DNA of 64,000 bases. Source: Rariglobus hedericola. GTDB taxonomy: Bacteria > Verrucomicrobiota > Verrucomicrobiia > Opitutales > Opitutaceae. The translations under genes and the position numbers were made by a program. The notes below the pieces were generated by a model. That model was not told the origin of the DNA. It saw only the letters and a list, made by a program, of their open reading frames with translations, and did no database searches. Shown here piece after piece: positions 17,071 through 29,260 of the stretch. The stretch is from the NCBI RefSeq assembly GCF_007559335.1, contig NZ_VMBG01000002.1, positions 736,501 to 800,500 on the forward strand, read 5' to 3'. Within the stretch, counting starts at the first letter, position 1, and each line of letters starts with the position of its first letter.

Positions 17071-17583
17071 ATGGTTTCAGCTAATAACGAACTGGCATAC
17101 AACACGAAGATCGAGGGTGACATTGTTGTCACCCGTGCCGATGCCGTGATCAACTGGCTGCGCTCCTCCTCCGTGTGGCCCATGCCGATGGGCCTCGCGT
17201 GCTGCGCCATCGAGCTGATGGGCGTCGCCGCCGCCCGATTCGACATCGCCCGCTTCGGCGCCGAGGTGTTTCGTTTCTCCCCGCGCCAGGCCGATTGTAT
17301 GATCGTAGCCGGCACGGTTACTTACAAAATGGCTCCGCACGTCCGCCGCATCTATGACCAGATGGCCGAGCCGAAGTGGGTCATCGCCATGGGCGCCTGC
17401 GCTTCTTCTGGCGGCATGTATCGCAGCTACGCCACCCTGCAAGGTGTCGATCAAATCGTTCCCGTGGATGTATATATCAGCGGTTGTCCTCCGCGCCCCG
17501 AAGCGTTGTTGGACGCTTTGATGAAGCTCCAGTCGAAGATCAAAAAAGAGCCTTCGGCCAACACGCTCCTGCAGTCGGCTTAA
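17071..17583 (+). CDS. nuoB: NADH-quinone oxidoreductase subunit B
   Basis: A 170-residue subunit carrying the N2 4Fe-4S cluster of complex I, next to the quinone site on the peripheral arm. The four ligands are visible: the adjacent pair Cys44-Cys45 in '[10 protein letters not shown]', Cys110 in 'MGACASSGG' and Cys139 in '[16 protein letters not shown]'. It is the first gene of the nuo run here; nuoA, which normally precedes it, is absent, and the 212 bases upstream up to the tRNA gene hold no coding frame for it. No Shine-Dalgarno sequence precedes the ATG. nuoC starts 19 bases downstream. Confidence 0.97.
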   Translation: MVSANNELAYNTKIEGDIVVTRADAVINWLRSSSVWPMPMGLACCAIELMGVAAARFDIARFGAEVFRFSPRQADCMIVAGTVTYKMAPHVRRIYDQMAEPKWVIAMGACASSGGMYRSYATLQGVDQIVPVDVYISGCPPRPEALLDALMKLQSKIKKEPSANTLLQSA

Positions 17584-17602
17584 TTTTCCCCGCATACTTT
17601 CC

Positions 17603-18232
17603 ATGACCGCGCCCGCCGACGTCACCGCCTCCCTTCAGGCCAAGTTCCCTGCCGCCACCCTGCGCCCTTCCGGCGATCATCCGGCGCTCAACCTTCCCAT
17701 GGGCGAGGTTGTTGCCGCTCTTAAATACCTGCGCGACGAGTTCGCTTACGATTTCTTGGTGGACGTCACCGCCATCGACAACGGCGTCGAAGCCACCCCG
17801 CGTTTCACGACGGTCTGGCACGTTTATTCCACCACCGGCCACGGCTATGTGCGCATCGCATCCGATTGCGCCAGCGACGAAGATCCCGTTGCGCCGACTG
17901 TCTCGCACATCTGGCCCACCGCCAACTGGCACGAGCGTGAGACCTACGATCTGCTGGGCGTTAAATTTTCCGATCACCCCGATCTGCGTCGTATCCTGAT
18001 GTGGGACGGCTATCCGTATCACCCGTTGCGCAAGGATTTCCCGCTGGCAGGCATTCAAACTCCGCTGCCCGACCTTGAGGTGGCGGATCTTACGAAAGCT
18101 TCGGTCAAGCCTGCGCCGATGATGGGCGGACCGTTCGTCGCCTCGTCCGGCGAGATGAACATGACCGACGCCGAGCCTCGCGCCAAAGACGAAAGCTGGA
18201 CCGAGCGCCGCGAAAAACCGGCCTCCGAATAA
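17603..18232 (+). CDS. nuoC: NADH-quinone oxidoreductase subunit C
   Basis: A 209-residue peripheral-arm subunit (30-kDa family). The family signature is 'WPTANWHERETYDLLGVKFS' followed by 'HPDLRRILMWDGYPYHPLRK'. The C-terminal 40 residues are a charged, disordered-looking tail. It is separate from nuoD, not fused as in Escherichia coli. It helps shape the docking of the N2 cluster module. Confidence 0.96.
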   Translation: MTAPADVTASLQAKFPAATLRPSGDHPALNLPMGEVVAALKYLRDEFAYDFLVDVTAIDNGVEATPRFTTVWHVYSTTGHGYVRIASDCASDEDPVAPTVSHIWPTANWHERETYDLLGVKFSDHPDLRRILMWDGYPYHPLRKDFPLAGIQTPLPDLEVADLTKASVKPAPMMGGPFVASSGEMNMTDAEPRAKDESWTERREKPASE

Positions 18233-18288
18233 ACCGCCTGACCCGCGCAACGACCGACAGACCTTTTCGACCTTAGACCCAATTTCCG

Positions 18289-19524
18289 ATGGCCACCGAA
18301 TACGCTTTTCCCGACAACGCCGCCAAGACCGCCGACGCGGCCGCTCAGGAATTCCAGACCGAGAAAATGTCGCTCGCGATGGGCCCGTCCCATCCGTCCA
18401 CGCACGGCGTGCTCCGCCTCCAGCTCGAGCTCGACGGCGAAATGGTCACCGCCTGCGATCCGATCCTCGGCTACCTTCATCGCGGTGACGAAAAAATCGC
18501 CGAGAACATGACCTACAACCAGTTCGTGCCCTACACGGACCGGTTGGACTACCTCGCGCCTCTCGCCAACAACGTCGCTTACGCCATCGCTGTTGAAAAA
18601 CTCGCCAACCTCAAGGTGCCCGCCCGCTGCGAGGCGATCCGCGTCATCTGCTGCGAACTCGCCCGCATCTCCGCCCACCTCCTCGGTCTCGGCGCCTACG
18701 GCATCGATGTCGGCGCGTGGTCGGTGTTCCTCTACTCGTTCGAAGAGCGCGAAAAACTCTACAAGCTCTTCGAAGAGCTCACCGGCGCCCGCTTCACCAC
18801 CAGTTACACCCGCATCGGCGGCGTCGCCCGCGACGTCCCCGAGGGTTGGAATGACCGCGTCGGCAAGTTCTGCGACCAGTTCCTGCCGATCCTCGAAGAG
18901 ATCCTCACGCTCCTCACGCGAAACAAGATCTTCACCGATCGCACCCAGGGCGTGGGCATCATCTCGAAGGAAGACGCGATCGGCTACGGTCTCACAGGCC
19001 CCAACCTCCGCGGTTCCGGCGTCGCCTTCGACCTCCGCAAGGACAAGCCTTACTCCGGCTACGAACAATACGAGTTCGACGTCCCCGTCGGCACGACCGG
19101 CGATTGCTACGACCGCTATCTCTGCCGTGGCGAGGAAATGCGCCAGTCCGTCCGCATTGTCCGCCAAGTCCTCAAAAACTTCCCCTCCGGCTCCTACTAC
19201 GCCGAGGACGCGAAGAAGATCTTCGCCCCCCGCAAGGACAAGGTGCTCACCTCGATGGAAGAGTTGATCAACAACTTCATGATCACCACCGAGGGCCCGC
19301 AGATGCCCGCTGGCGAAGTCTATTTCGAGGCCGAAAACCCGAAGGGCGCGCTCGGTTTCTTCATCGTCAGCAAGGGCGGCGGCGTGCCTTACCGCATGAA
19401 GATCCGCAGCCCCAGCTTCTGTAATCTCTCCGTCCTTCCCAAGGTCTGCCAAGGCAACCTGGTCTCCGATGTCGTCTCCATCCTCGGCTCCCTCGACTTC
19501 GTCATGGGTGAGTGCGACCGGTGA
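18289..19524 (+). CDS. nuoD: NADH-quinone oxidoreductase subunit D
   Basis: A 411-residue 49-kDa-family subunit that forms the quinone-binding site with NuoB. The conserved 'MGPSHPSTHGVLRLQLELDG' block (usual GPQHP, here GPSHP), 'GYLHRGDEKIAE', 'LDYLAPLANN' and the C-terminal 'SILGSLDFVMGECDR' are present; the ending matches the usual 'DIVFGEVDR'. The upstream gap of 56 bases is larger than elsewhere in the operon. Confidence 0.97.
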   Translation: MATEYAFPDNAAKTADAAAQEFQTEKMSLAMGPSHPSTHGVLRLQLELDGEMVTACDPILGYLHRGDEKIAENMTYNQFVPYTDRLDYLAPLANNVAYAIAVEKLANLKVPARCEAIRVICCELARISAHLLGLGAYGIDVGAWSVFLYSFEEREKLYKLFEELTGARFTTSYTRIGGVARDVPEGWNDRVGKFCDQFLPILEEILTLLTRNKIFTDRTQGVGIISKEDAIGYGLTGPNLRGSGVAFDLRKDKPYSGYEQYEFDVPVGTTGDCYDRYLCRGEEMRQSVRIVRQVLKNFPSGSYYAEDAKKIFAPRKDKVLTSMEELINNFMITTEGPQMPAGEVYFEAENPKGALGFFIVSKGGGVPYRMKIRSPSFCNLSVLPKVCQGNLVSDVVSILGSLDFVMGECDR

Positions 19525-19546
19525 TCCTTTTTCTTATTTCGCTTCG

Positions 19547-20035
19547 ATGAATCTCAAGCCCGAAACCTTCCAGCGTATCGACGAAGTCATTACGCACTAT
19601 CCGGTGAAGCGCAGCGCCACGCTGCCGCTCCTGCACCTCATCCAAGAGGACGCCGGACACATCTCCGACGAGGCGATCACCTGGATCGCGACCAAGCTGG
19701 AACTCCAGCCGATCAACGTGCTTGAGGTCGTCACGTTCTACCCGATGTTCCGCCGCGCGCCCATCGGCCGCCGCCACATCAAGGTCTGTCGCACGCTCTC
19801 CTGCGCCCTCAGCGGCGGCTTCAAAACCTGCGAAACCTTCGAGAAGGAATTCTCCACCCACCGCGGCGAGATTTCCCCCGACGGCGAAGTCACCGTCGAG
19901 TTCGTCGAGTGCCTCGCCTCCTGCGGCACCGCGCCCGTCGTCCTCATCGACGAAACGCTCCACACCAAAGTGGACGCCACCAAAGCCAAACAGCTCTCCG
20001 ACCAGATCAAGGCCGAGGCCGCCGCCCGCAAGTAA
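19547..20035 (+). CDS. nuoE: NADH-quinone oxidoreductase subunit E
   Basis: A 162-residue thioredoxin-like subunit with the N1a 2Fe-2S cluster. Ligands are Cys81 and Cys86 ('VCRTLSCALSG') and Cys122 and Cys126 ('ECLASCGTAP'). The start at 19547 (MNLKPETFQRIDEVI) is chosen because it begins the family fold and lies after the nuoD stop; the frame is open from 19469 inside nuoD. Together with NuoF and NuoG it makes the NADH-oxidising module. Confidence 0.96.
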   Translation: MNLKPETFQRIDEVITHYPVKRSATLPLLHLIQEDAGHISDEAITWIATKLELQPINVLEVVTFYPMFRRAPIGRRHIKVCRTLSCALSGGFKTCETFEKEFSTHRGEISPDGEVTVEFVECLASCGTAPVVLIDETLHTKVDATKAKQLSDQIKAEAAARK

Positions 20036-20052
20036 CCCTTACGCTCACCGCC

Positions 20053-21411
<1,359 letters not shown>

Positions 21412-21433
21412 TCCACCTCGACTACCTTTCGCA

Positions 21434-23122
21434 ATGATCCAGCCCGCCAAACCCGACCTCGTCACCGTCAACATCGACGGCAAGGAGATCGCCGTGCCCA
21501 AGGGCACCAACGTCATCGAAGCCGCCCGCCTCGTGAACGTTGACGTGCCCCACTACTGCTACCACCCGAAGCTCGCCGTGGTCGGCAATTGCCGCATGTG
21601 CCTGATCGAAATGGGCATGCCCGCCGTCGATCCCGCCACCAAGGTGCCGATCATGGACCCGGCTACCGGCAAGCAGAAGATCAACTGGATCCCGCGCCCC
21701 CAGATCGGCTGCGGCACCAACGTTTCCCCCGGCCTCCACGTCAAGACCACCAGCCCGATGGTCAAAGACGCCCGCGAAGGCGTGATGGAGTTCCTCCTCA
21801 TCAATCACCCGCTCGACTGCCCGATCTGCGACCAGGCCGGCGAATGCAAACTCCAAGAGCAGGCCACCGGTTACGGCCGCGGCTACTCGCGCTTCATCGA
21901 GCAAAAGAACGTGAAGCCCAAGCGCACCCAGCTCGGACCGCGCGTCACGCTCGACGATGAACGCTGCGTCCTCTGCTCGCGCTGCATCCGTTTCTCCCGC
22001 GACGTCGCCGGCCAGGACGTCCTCGGTTTCGTGGACCGCGGCAGCTACTCCACGCTGACCTGCCACCCCGACAAGAAGCTCGATCACAACTACTCTCTCA
22101 ACACGGTGGATATCTGCCCCGTCGGCGCTCTCACCTCGACGGACTTCCGTTTCAAGATGCGCGTTTGGTTCCTCAAGCAGACCAACTCCATCTGCACCGA
22201 GTCCTCCGCCGGCGTTAACTCCGTCGTCTGGTCCCGCGAAGGCGTCATTTACCGCATCACCCCGCGCCGCAACGACGAGGTGAACGAAACCTGGATGCCC
22301 GACTCCGGCCGCGTCCTCTACAAACAGGTCCAGTCCGCCGACCGCCTCAAGTCCGGCACTGCCCTCGACGCGCTCGTAGCTCAGGCCGCAGCGATCTTCA
22401 AGACCTCCGCCGGCGCGATTTCCGTCGTCGGTTCCGGCCGCAGCTCCGTCGAAGAACAATTCGTCACCAAGAAACTCGCCGCCGCCCTCGGCGCGCAAGC
22501 GCATCTGGTGAAGCGGGTGGGGGAGGGCGACAAGCTCCTCATCTCCGCCGACCGCAATCCCAACACCCGTGGCGCCCTCGTCACCGGCCTGATCTCCCAG
22601 CTCCCCTGCGCCGAGCTCAAGCAGCTCTCCGGCGAGATCGACTCCGGCAAAGTGAAGACGGTCGTCGCGATCAATGAAGACCTCCTCGCCGCCGGCCTCA
22701 CCGCCGCGCAGCTCGCCAAGGTCTCCGTGATCTACCTCGGCACCCACGCCAACGCCACCAGCGCCGCCGCCAAGGTCGTCATCCCGACTGTCACGGTTTT
22801 TGAAAAAGCCGGCACGTTCATCAACCAGCAGTTCCGTATCCAGAAATTCATACAAGCGGTTCCTCCGCTGTCCGGCGCGCACAACGACCTCACGGCTCTC
22901 GCCACGCTTTCCGCCGCCGCCGGTTCGCCGGTTGCCTCCGAGCTCGGCACGCTCTGGCCCGTGATCGCCGCCGAAGTCCCCGCGCTCGGCACGATGCTAT
23001 ACAAGAACATCCCCGAGACCGGCCTCCTCCTCGATTCCACTCCGTGGGCCGGCCTGCCTTTCGCTGAAGGCGAAACCCTCCACTTCAAACCCGCCGCGCC
23101 CGCCGCCGCCGTGACCGCCTAA
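21434..23122 (+). CDS. nuoG: NADH-quinone oxidoreductase subunit G, short form
   Basis: A 562-residue iron-sulfur subunit. The N-terminal ferredoxin domain has the 2Fe-2S ligands Cys42, Cys53 and Cys56 ('CYHPKLAVVGNCRMC'); then come the His/Cys cluster 'HPLDCPICDQAGECKLQEQ' and the 'CVLCSRCIRFSRDVAG' 4Fe-4S motifs with a later 'VDICPVGALT'. The C-terminal molybdopterin-oxidoreductase-like part is shorter and more divergent than in E. coli (about 900 residues), as is common in other phyla. It transfers electrons from NuoF to NuoI/NuoB. Confidence 0.96.
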   Translation: MIQPAKPDLVTVNIDGKEIAVPKGTNVIEAARLVNVDVPHYCYHPKLAVVGNCRMCLIEMGMPAVDPATKVPIMDPATGKQKINWIPRPQIGCGTNVSPGLHVKTTSPMVKDAREGVMEFLLINHPLDCPICDQAGECKLQEQATGYGRGYSRFIEQKNVKPKRTQLGPRVTLDDERCVLCSRCIRFSRDVAGQDVLGFVDRGSYSTLTCHPDKKLDHNYSLNTVDICPVGALTSTDFRFKMRVWFLKQTNSICTESSAGVNSVVWSREGVIYRITPRRNDEVNETWMPDSGRVLYKQVQSADRLKSGTALDALVAQAAAIFKTSAGAISVVGSGRSSVEEQFVTKKLAAALGAQAHLVKRVGEGDKLLISADRNPNTRGALVTGLISQLPCAELKQLSGEIDSGKVKTVVAINEDLLAAGLTAAQLAKVSVIYLGTHANATSAAAKVVIPTVTVFEKAGTFINQQFRIQKFIQAVPPLSGAHNDLTALATLSAAAGSPVASELGTLWPVIAAEVPALGTMLYKNIPETGLLLDSTPWAGLPFAEGETLHFKPAAPAAAVTA

Positions 23123-23137
23123 TCCAGACGCGCCGCC

Positions 23138-24307
23138 ATGTTCGACTTTTACTTCAACCTCCCGCTCTGGCTCCGTCTCGTGCTCCAAGGCACGGCCGTG
23201 ATCCTTGTGCTCTTCCCCATCGCCGCCGCGTGTTCGATGGCCGAGCGCAAAATCTCCGCCTGGCTCCAGGGCCGCCCCGGCCCCAACCGCACCGTGCCTC
23301 CGATCCTCGCCTGGATTCCCGGCATCGGCGTGTTCCAGCGTCTCGGCCTTTTCCAGCTGGCGGCCGACGGCGGTAAATTCACGTTCAAGGAAGACCCGAT
23401 TCCCGGCCACGTGAACAAGTTCTACTTCGTCGCCGCGCCGATCCTCGCGATGATCCCCGCGCTTTCGACCATCGTGGTCGTTCCTTTCGGCGCGTATTTT
23501 AACGAGGCCGGTAAACTCGTGCCCATCATCCTCGCCAACCTGGATATCGGCCTCCTCGCCGTGTTCGCGGTTTCTTCGCTCGGTGTTTACGCCGTGATCC
23601 TCGCCGGTTGGGCCTCTAATTCCAAATACCCGTTTCTCGGCGGCGTGCGTGCCTCGGCCCAGCTCATCTCGTATGAGCTTTCAATGACGCTCTCCGTGCT
23701 GCCGGTGTTTCTCTGGATCAACGCTCCCGGTGGCGAAGGCACGCTGAGTCTTTTCCGCGTCGTCGAACTGCAGTCCGGCTCCGGCTTCGCGTGGGACAGC
23801 GTCTGGTATGTGTTCTATTTCCCGCTGTCGGCGTTCATTTTCCTGGTCGCGCTCTTTGCCGAGACCAACCGCCAGCCGTTCGACATGCCTGAGTCCGAGT
23901 CGGATCTCGTCGGTGGTTTCCACACCGAATACGGCGCCTTCAAATGGTCGCTCTTCTTCGTGGCGGAATACTGTCACATGATTGTCGGCTCGGCCGTGTT
24001 CATCCTCCTCTTCTGCGGCGGCTGGAATCCGCTCCCCGGCCTGCCGCTGGGCGATGTGATCCACTGGCTCTCCGGCTTCGCGTCATGGGCCGCGCATCCG
24101 CTTGTCATGGGCCTGATCGGCATCGGCATCTTCCTCGGCAAGGTCTTTGCCTCGATCTTCTTCTTTATGTGGGTGCGCTGGACGCTCCCGCGCTTCCGCT
24201 ACGACCAAGTGATGACCATCGGTTGGAAGAAGCTCCTCCCGCTGGCGATCGCCAATCTGATTATCTACACGCTCGGAATCGCGGTTCTCGCGCATCTGAA
24301 AAAGTAA
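23138..24307 (+). CDS. nuoH: NADH-quinone oxidoreductase subunit H
   Basis: A 389-residue membrane subunit at the junction with the peripheral arm. The family loop 'ERKISAWLQGRPGPNRT' and 'AETNRQPFDMPESESDLVGGFHTEY' are clear, with about eight membrane segments. It lines the quinone chamber. It starts 15 bases after nuoG; no Shine-Dalgarno sequence. Confidence 0.97.
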   Translation: MFDFYFNLPLWLRLVLQGTAVILVLFPIAAACSMAERKISAWLQGRPGPNRTVPPILAWIPGIGVFQRLGLFQLAADGGKFTFKEDPIPGHVNKFYFVAAPILAMIPALSTIVVVPFGAYFNEAGKLVPIILANLDIGLLAVFAVSSLGVYAVILAGWASNSKYPFLGGVRASAQLISYELSMTLSVLPVFLWINAPGGEGTLSLFRVVELQSGSGFAWDSVWYVFYFPLSAFIFLVALFAETNRQPFDMPESESDLVGGFHTEYGAFKWSLFFVAEYCHMIVGSAVFILLFCGGWNPLPGLPLGDVIHWLSGFASWAAHPLVMGLIGIGIFLGKVFASIFFFMWVRWTLPRFRYDQVMTIGWKKLLPLAIANLIIYTLGIAVLAHLKK

Positions 24308-24328
24308 TTTCCCAACAAATTTCGCGCC

Positions 24329-24868
24329 ATGGCCGTCATCCAAGTCGAACGCAAACCGCTCTCCTTCGCCGAGCGCACCTACATCCCGCAGATTCTCGGC
24401 GGGTTGAAGACCACGTTTAAGCACCTGCTCAAACCCACGGTCACTCTGCAATATCCCGAGCAGCGCCCCGAGATCCCGAAAAATTACCGCGGCGTTCCCA
24501 CGCTGGTGAAGGATCCCAACGGACGCGAAAAGTGCGTGTCCTGCCAGCTCTGCGAATTCGTCTGCCCGCCCAAGGCCATCCGTATCACGCCCGGCGAGAT
24601 CCCCGAAGACTCCATCAACGCCCACGTCGAGAAAGCTCCGCAGGCCTTCGACATCGACATGCTGCGCTGCATATACTGCGGCCTCTGCCAGGAAGTCTGC
24701 CCTGAGGAGGCGATCTGGCTGCAAAACCAATTCTCCATGTCCGGCTACACCCGCGCCGAGATGGTGAACAACAAAGCGAAGCTCTACGAACTCGGCGGCA
24801 CGCTCCCCGACGATCACTTCAAGTGGGACAAAAAGAAGTCCGCCGAAGAACACGGCAACGCGCACTGA
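24329..24868 (+). CDS. nuoI: NADH-quinone oxidoreductase subunit I
   Basis: A 179-residue ferredoxin-like subunit with two 4Fe-4S clusters. Ligands are Cys69/72/75/79 ('CVSCQLCEFVCPPKAI') and Cys114/117/120/124 ('CIYCGLCQEVCPEEAI'). It carries electrons to NuoB. The 65-base gap to nuoJ contains a small inverted repeat. Confidence 0.97.
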   Translation: MAVIQVERKPLSFAERTYIPQILGGLKTTFKHLLKPTVTLQYPEQRPEIPKNYRGVPTLVKDPNGREKCVSCQLCEFVCPPKAIRITPGEIPEDSINAHVEKAPQAFDIDMLRCIYCGLCQEVCPEEAIWLQNQFSMSGYTRAEMVNNKAKLYELGGTLPDDHFKWDKKKSAEEHGNAH

Positions 24869-24881
24869 TTTTTAAAGCAGC

Positions 24882-24899
24882 GAGTAACGCCTGTTACTC
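24882..24899. repeat. Small inverted repeat between nuoI and nuoJ
   Basis: GAGTAAC and GTTACTC are perfect arms around GCCT, in one of the larger gaps of the nuo operon. It may be an mRNA hairpin that affects stability between the peripheral-arm and membrane-arm genes. Confidence 0.5.
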
Positions 24900-24933
24900 A
24901 CCACCCGCTACTCACTCCTTTTCCCAAACGCCC

Positions 24934-25464
24934 ATGTCGTCTGACATTTTCTTTTATTTCTTCGCCGCGCTGACCGCCGGCTCCGCGCTCGCGGTGGTGC
25001 TCACCAAGAACACCGTCGCCTCCGCGCTCAGCCTCCTGGTCAGCCTCGTCGGCGTTGCCGCGATCTTCGTTCTGCTCGACGCCTTCCTCCTGGCGGCGCT
25101 CATGGTGTTCGTTTACGCGGGCGCGGTCGTCGCGTTGTTCCTCTTCATCGTGATGTTGCTCGACAGCCACGGCGGTGACCGCAAGCCGTTCAAGAAGGCG
25201 ACCATCGTTGCCGGTGCGTTTGCGTTCGTGCTGCTGGTTCTGGGCGTCTTCACCTTCGCGAAACACGTCTCGATCGAGACGCCTGCCGCTGAATCATCCG
25301 CCGCGACCTTGGTGCCCGTCGGCGCCAGCTTGCGTGCTTACGGCGAACAACTCTTCACGACCTACCTGCTGCCGGTGCAGATCGTCGGATTTCTACTCTT
25401 GATCGCCATGCTTGGCGTCATCGTGCTCAGCAAAAAATTTGAAGGCCTGGAGGACGTAAAATGA
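24934..25464 (+). CDS. nuoJ: NADH-quinone oxidoreductase subunit J
   Basis: A 176-residue membrane subunit with five hydrophobic segments. '[25 protein letters not shown]' contains the family's conserved third membrane helix with its pi-bulge tyrosine region. The start at 24934 ([10 protein letters not shown]) is the family N-terminus; the upstream extension overlaps nuoI. Its stop overlaps the nuoK start by four bases. Confidence 0.95.
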   Translation: MSSDIFFYFFAALTAGSALAVVLTKNTVASALSLLVSLVGVAAIFVLLDAFLLAALMVFVYAGAVVALFLFIVMLLDSHGGDRKPFKKATIVAGAFAFVLLVLGVFTFAKHVSIETPAAESSAATLVPVGASLRAYGEQLFTTYLLPVQIVGFLLLIAMLGVIVLSKKFEGLEDVK

Positions 25465-25766
25465 CCGTCGGACTCAATTCATATCTCATCCTTAGTGCGA
25501 TTCTCTTCGCGATCGGCTTCTTCGGGGTTCTGCTCCGCAAGAACACGCTGGTGATCTACATGTGCCTCGAGCTCATGCTGGTCGCCTCGACCGTCGCCCT
25601 CGTCGCGTTCTCGCACTTCAACCGCACCAATGACGGCAACGTCTTCGTGTTCTTCATCCTCACGGTCGCCGCCGCCGAGGTTGCGGTCGGCCTCGCAATC
25701 ATCGTGGCCCTTTTCCGTCGCCGCCAGACCATCCAGGTCGAGGAGCTCAACGCGCTGAAAAACTGA
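25461..25766 (+). CDS. nuoK: NADH-quinone oxidoreductase subunit K
   Basis: A 101-residue, three-helix subunit. The conserved '[20 protein letters not shown]' helix carries the buried Glu used in proton transfer, and '[22 protein letters not shown]' has the second conserved Glu. Length is typical. It starts within the ATGA overlap of nuoJ. Confidence 0.97.
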   Translation: MTVGLNSYLILSAILFAIGFFGVLLRKNTLVIYMCLELMLVASTVALVAFSHFNRTNDGNVFVFFILTVAAAEVAVGLAIIVALFRRRQTIQVEELNALKN

Positions 25767-25779
25767 TCCCCTTTCCAAC

Positions 25780-27702
<1,923 letters not shown>

Positions 27703-27723
27703 AGCCCTTTCGATTTAAACGTC

Positions 27724-29244
27724 ATGTTCTCCCATCTTCTTCTGCTCTCCATCGTGGCGCCGCTCGCGGCTGCGTTGGTGATCTCCGCCGGTATCCCGAC
27801 GCGTCTTGCCAAGATCGTCGCCGCTCTCGGTTTCCTGGCACCTGCGCTCATCGCGCTGCACGTGTGGTATCACTTCCCGCTCGGCGCCGGTGCCGGCTAT
27901 GAGTTCAAGGAGCTCTACGAAACCGGTCTACAAGGTCTGGGTATCAAGCTGCACCTCGGACTCAACGGCATCGCGCTGCCCCTTTATGTGCTCGCCGGCA
28001 TCGTGGGTCTCGCCGCGGGTCTCTATGCCATCCAGTCCGGTGCCGAGCGTCTCAAGACTTACCTCGCGCTGCTGCTGGTCATGCAGGCCGGTCTGATGGG
28101 CGTCTTCGCCAGCGTGGATATCTTCTTCTTCTATTTTTTCCACGAACTCGCGCTGATCCCGACCTTCATCATGGTCGGAATCTGGGGTGGCAAAGATCGT
28201 GGTTACGCCGCGATGAAGATGACGATTTACCTCACCGCCGGTGCGATGCTTTCGCTCCTCGGTTTGATCGCCATCTATTACAAGAGTGGTGCCGAGAGCT
28301 TCGATCTCATCACACTGCGCCAGGTGATTTCTGAAGGCGGCATCAAGGCCGGCACGCAGAACCATATTTTTGGCCTGCTCATGTTTGGTTTCGGTATTCT
28401 GGTTTCCCTCTGGCCGCTGCACACGTGGGCGCCGCTTGGTTACGGTGCCGCGCCGAGTTCCGCCGCCATGCTGCATGCCGGTGTGTTGAAGAAGTTTGGT
28501 CTCTACGGTCTGGTGCAGATCGCCGTGCCGTTGCTGCCGCTGGGTGCCGCTCACTGGGCCCAGCCGCTGGCTTGGCTCGCGGTGGTCGGTAACATTCTGG
28601 TGATCGGCTTCATCACCATCGCCCAACGCGACCTCAAGCAGATGGTCGGTTACAGCTCGGTCATGCACATGGGCTACGCGTTTCTCGGCGTGGCCACGCT
28701 GACTGCGGTCGGTGCCGGTGGTGTCGTTCTCATGATGGTGGCGCACGGTCTCTCGGTCGCGTTGCTGTTCATGCTCTCGACCAGCGTTTATCACCGCACG
28801 CAGACATTCGATCTCACCGAGATGGGCGGACTCGCGCAAAAGGCTCCGGTCCTTGCCGCGTTCTTCGTCACCGCCACCATGGCCAGCATCGGTCTTCCCG
28901 GTCTCGCCAACTTCTGGGGTGAACTCACGATCTTCGTCGCCGCCTGGCAATTCTCCAAGGTCCTTACGGTGCTCTCCGTGTCCGGTGTGGTGATCTCGGC
29001 GATCTACGGACTGCGTGCCGCCGCCAAGGTTTTCTTCGGCCAGCCGACCGAGGCGTTTGCCAAGGTCATTGCGGAAAAACCTCCGGTGGATCTCCGCTGG
29101 TCCGAAAAGATTCCGGCGCTGATCCTGATCGCTGCACTCCTCTTCATCGGTTTCTGGCCGAAGTCGCTTTCCACGCCGCTGAACGCCGCGTTGGAAATCG
29201 TTTATCCGGCCAAGGGTCCAATCATCACCATCGTCGGCCAGTAA
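27724..29244 (+). CDS. nuoM: NADH-quinone oxidoreductase subunit M
   Basis: A 506-residue antiporter-like, proton-pumping subunit. 'FFYFFHELALIPTFIMVGIWGG' carries the conserved Glu, 'HTWAPLGYGAAPSSAAMLHAGVLKK' the key Lys and His region, and 'KQMVGYSSVMHMGYAFLG' the later family motif. It starts 21 bases after nuoL. Confidence 0.97.
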   Translation: MFSHLLLLSIVAPLAAALVISAGIPTRLAKIVAALGFLAPALIALHVWYHFPLGAGAGYEFKELYETGLQGLGIKLHLGLNGIALPLYVLAGIVGLAAGLYAIQSGAERLKTYLALLLVMQAGLMGVFASVDIFFFYFFHELALIPTFIMVGIWGGKDRGYAAMKMTIYLTAGAMLSLLGLIAIYYKSGAESFDLITLRQVISEGGIKAGTQNHIFGLLMFGFGILVSLWPLHTWAPLGYGAAPSSAAMLHAGVLKKFGLYGLVQIAVPLLPLGAAHWAQPLAWLAVVGNILVIGFITIAQRDLKQMVGYSSVMHMGYAFLGVATLTAVGAGGVVLMMVAHGLSVALLFMLSTSVYHRTQTFDLTEMGGLAQKAPVLAAFFVTATMASIGLPGLANFWGELTIFVAAWQFSKVLTVLSVSGVVISAIYGLRAAAKVFFGQPTEAFAKVIAEKPPVDLRWSEKIPALILIAALLFIGFWPKSLSTPLNAALEIVYPAKGPIITIVGQ

Positions 29245-29260
29245 TCCTGTAATTTTGCCC

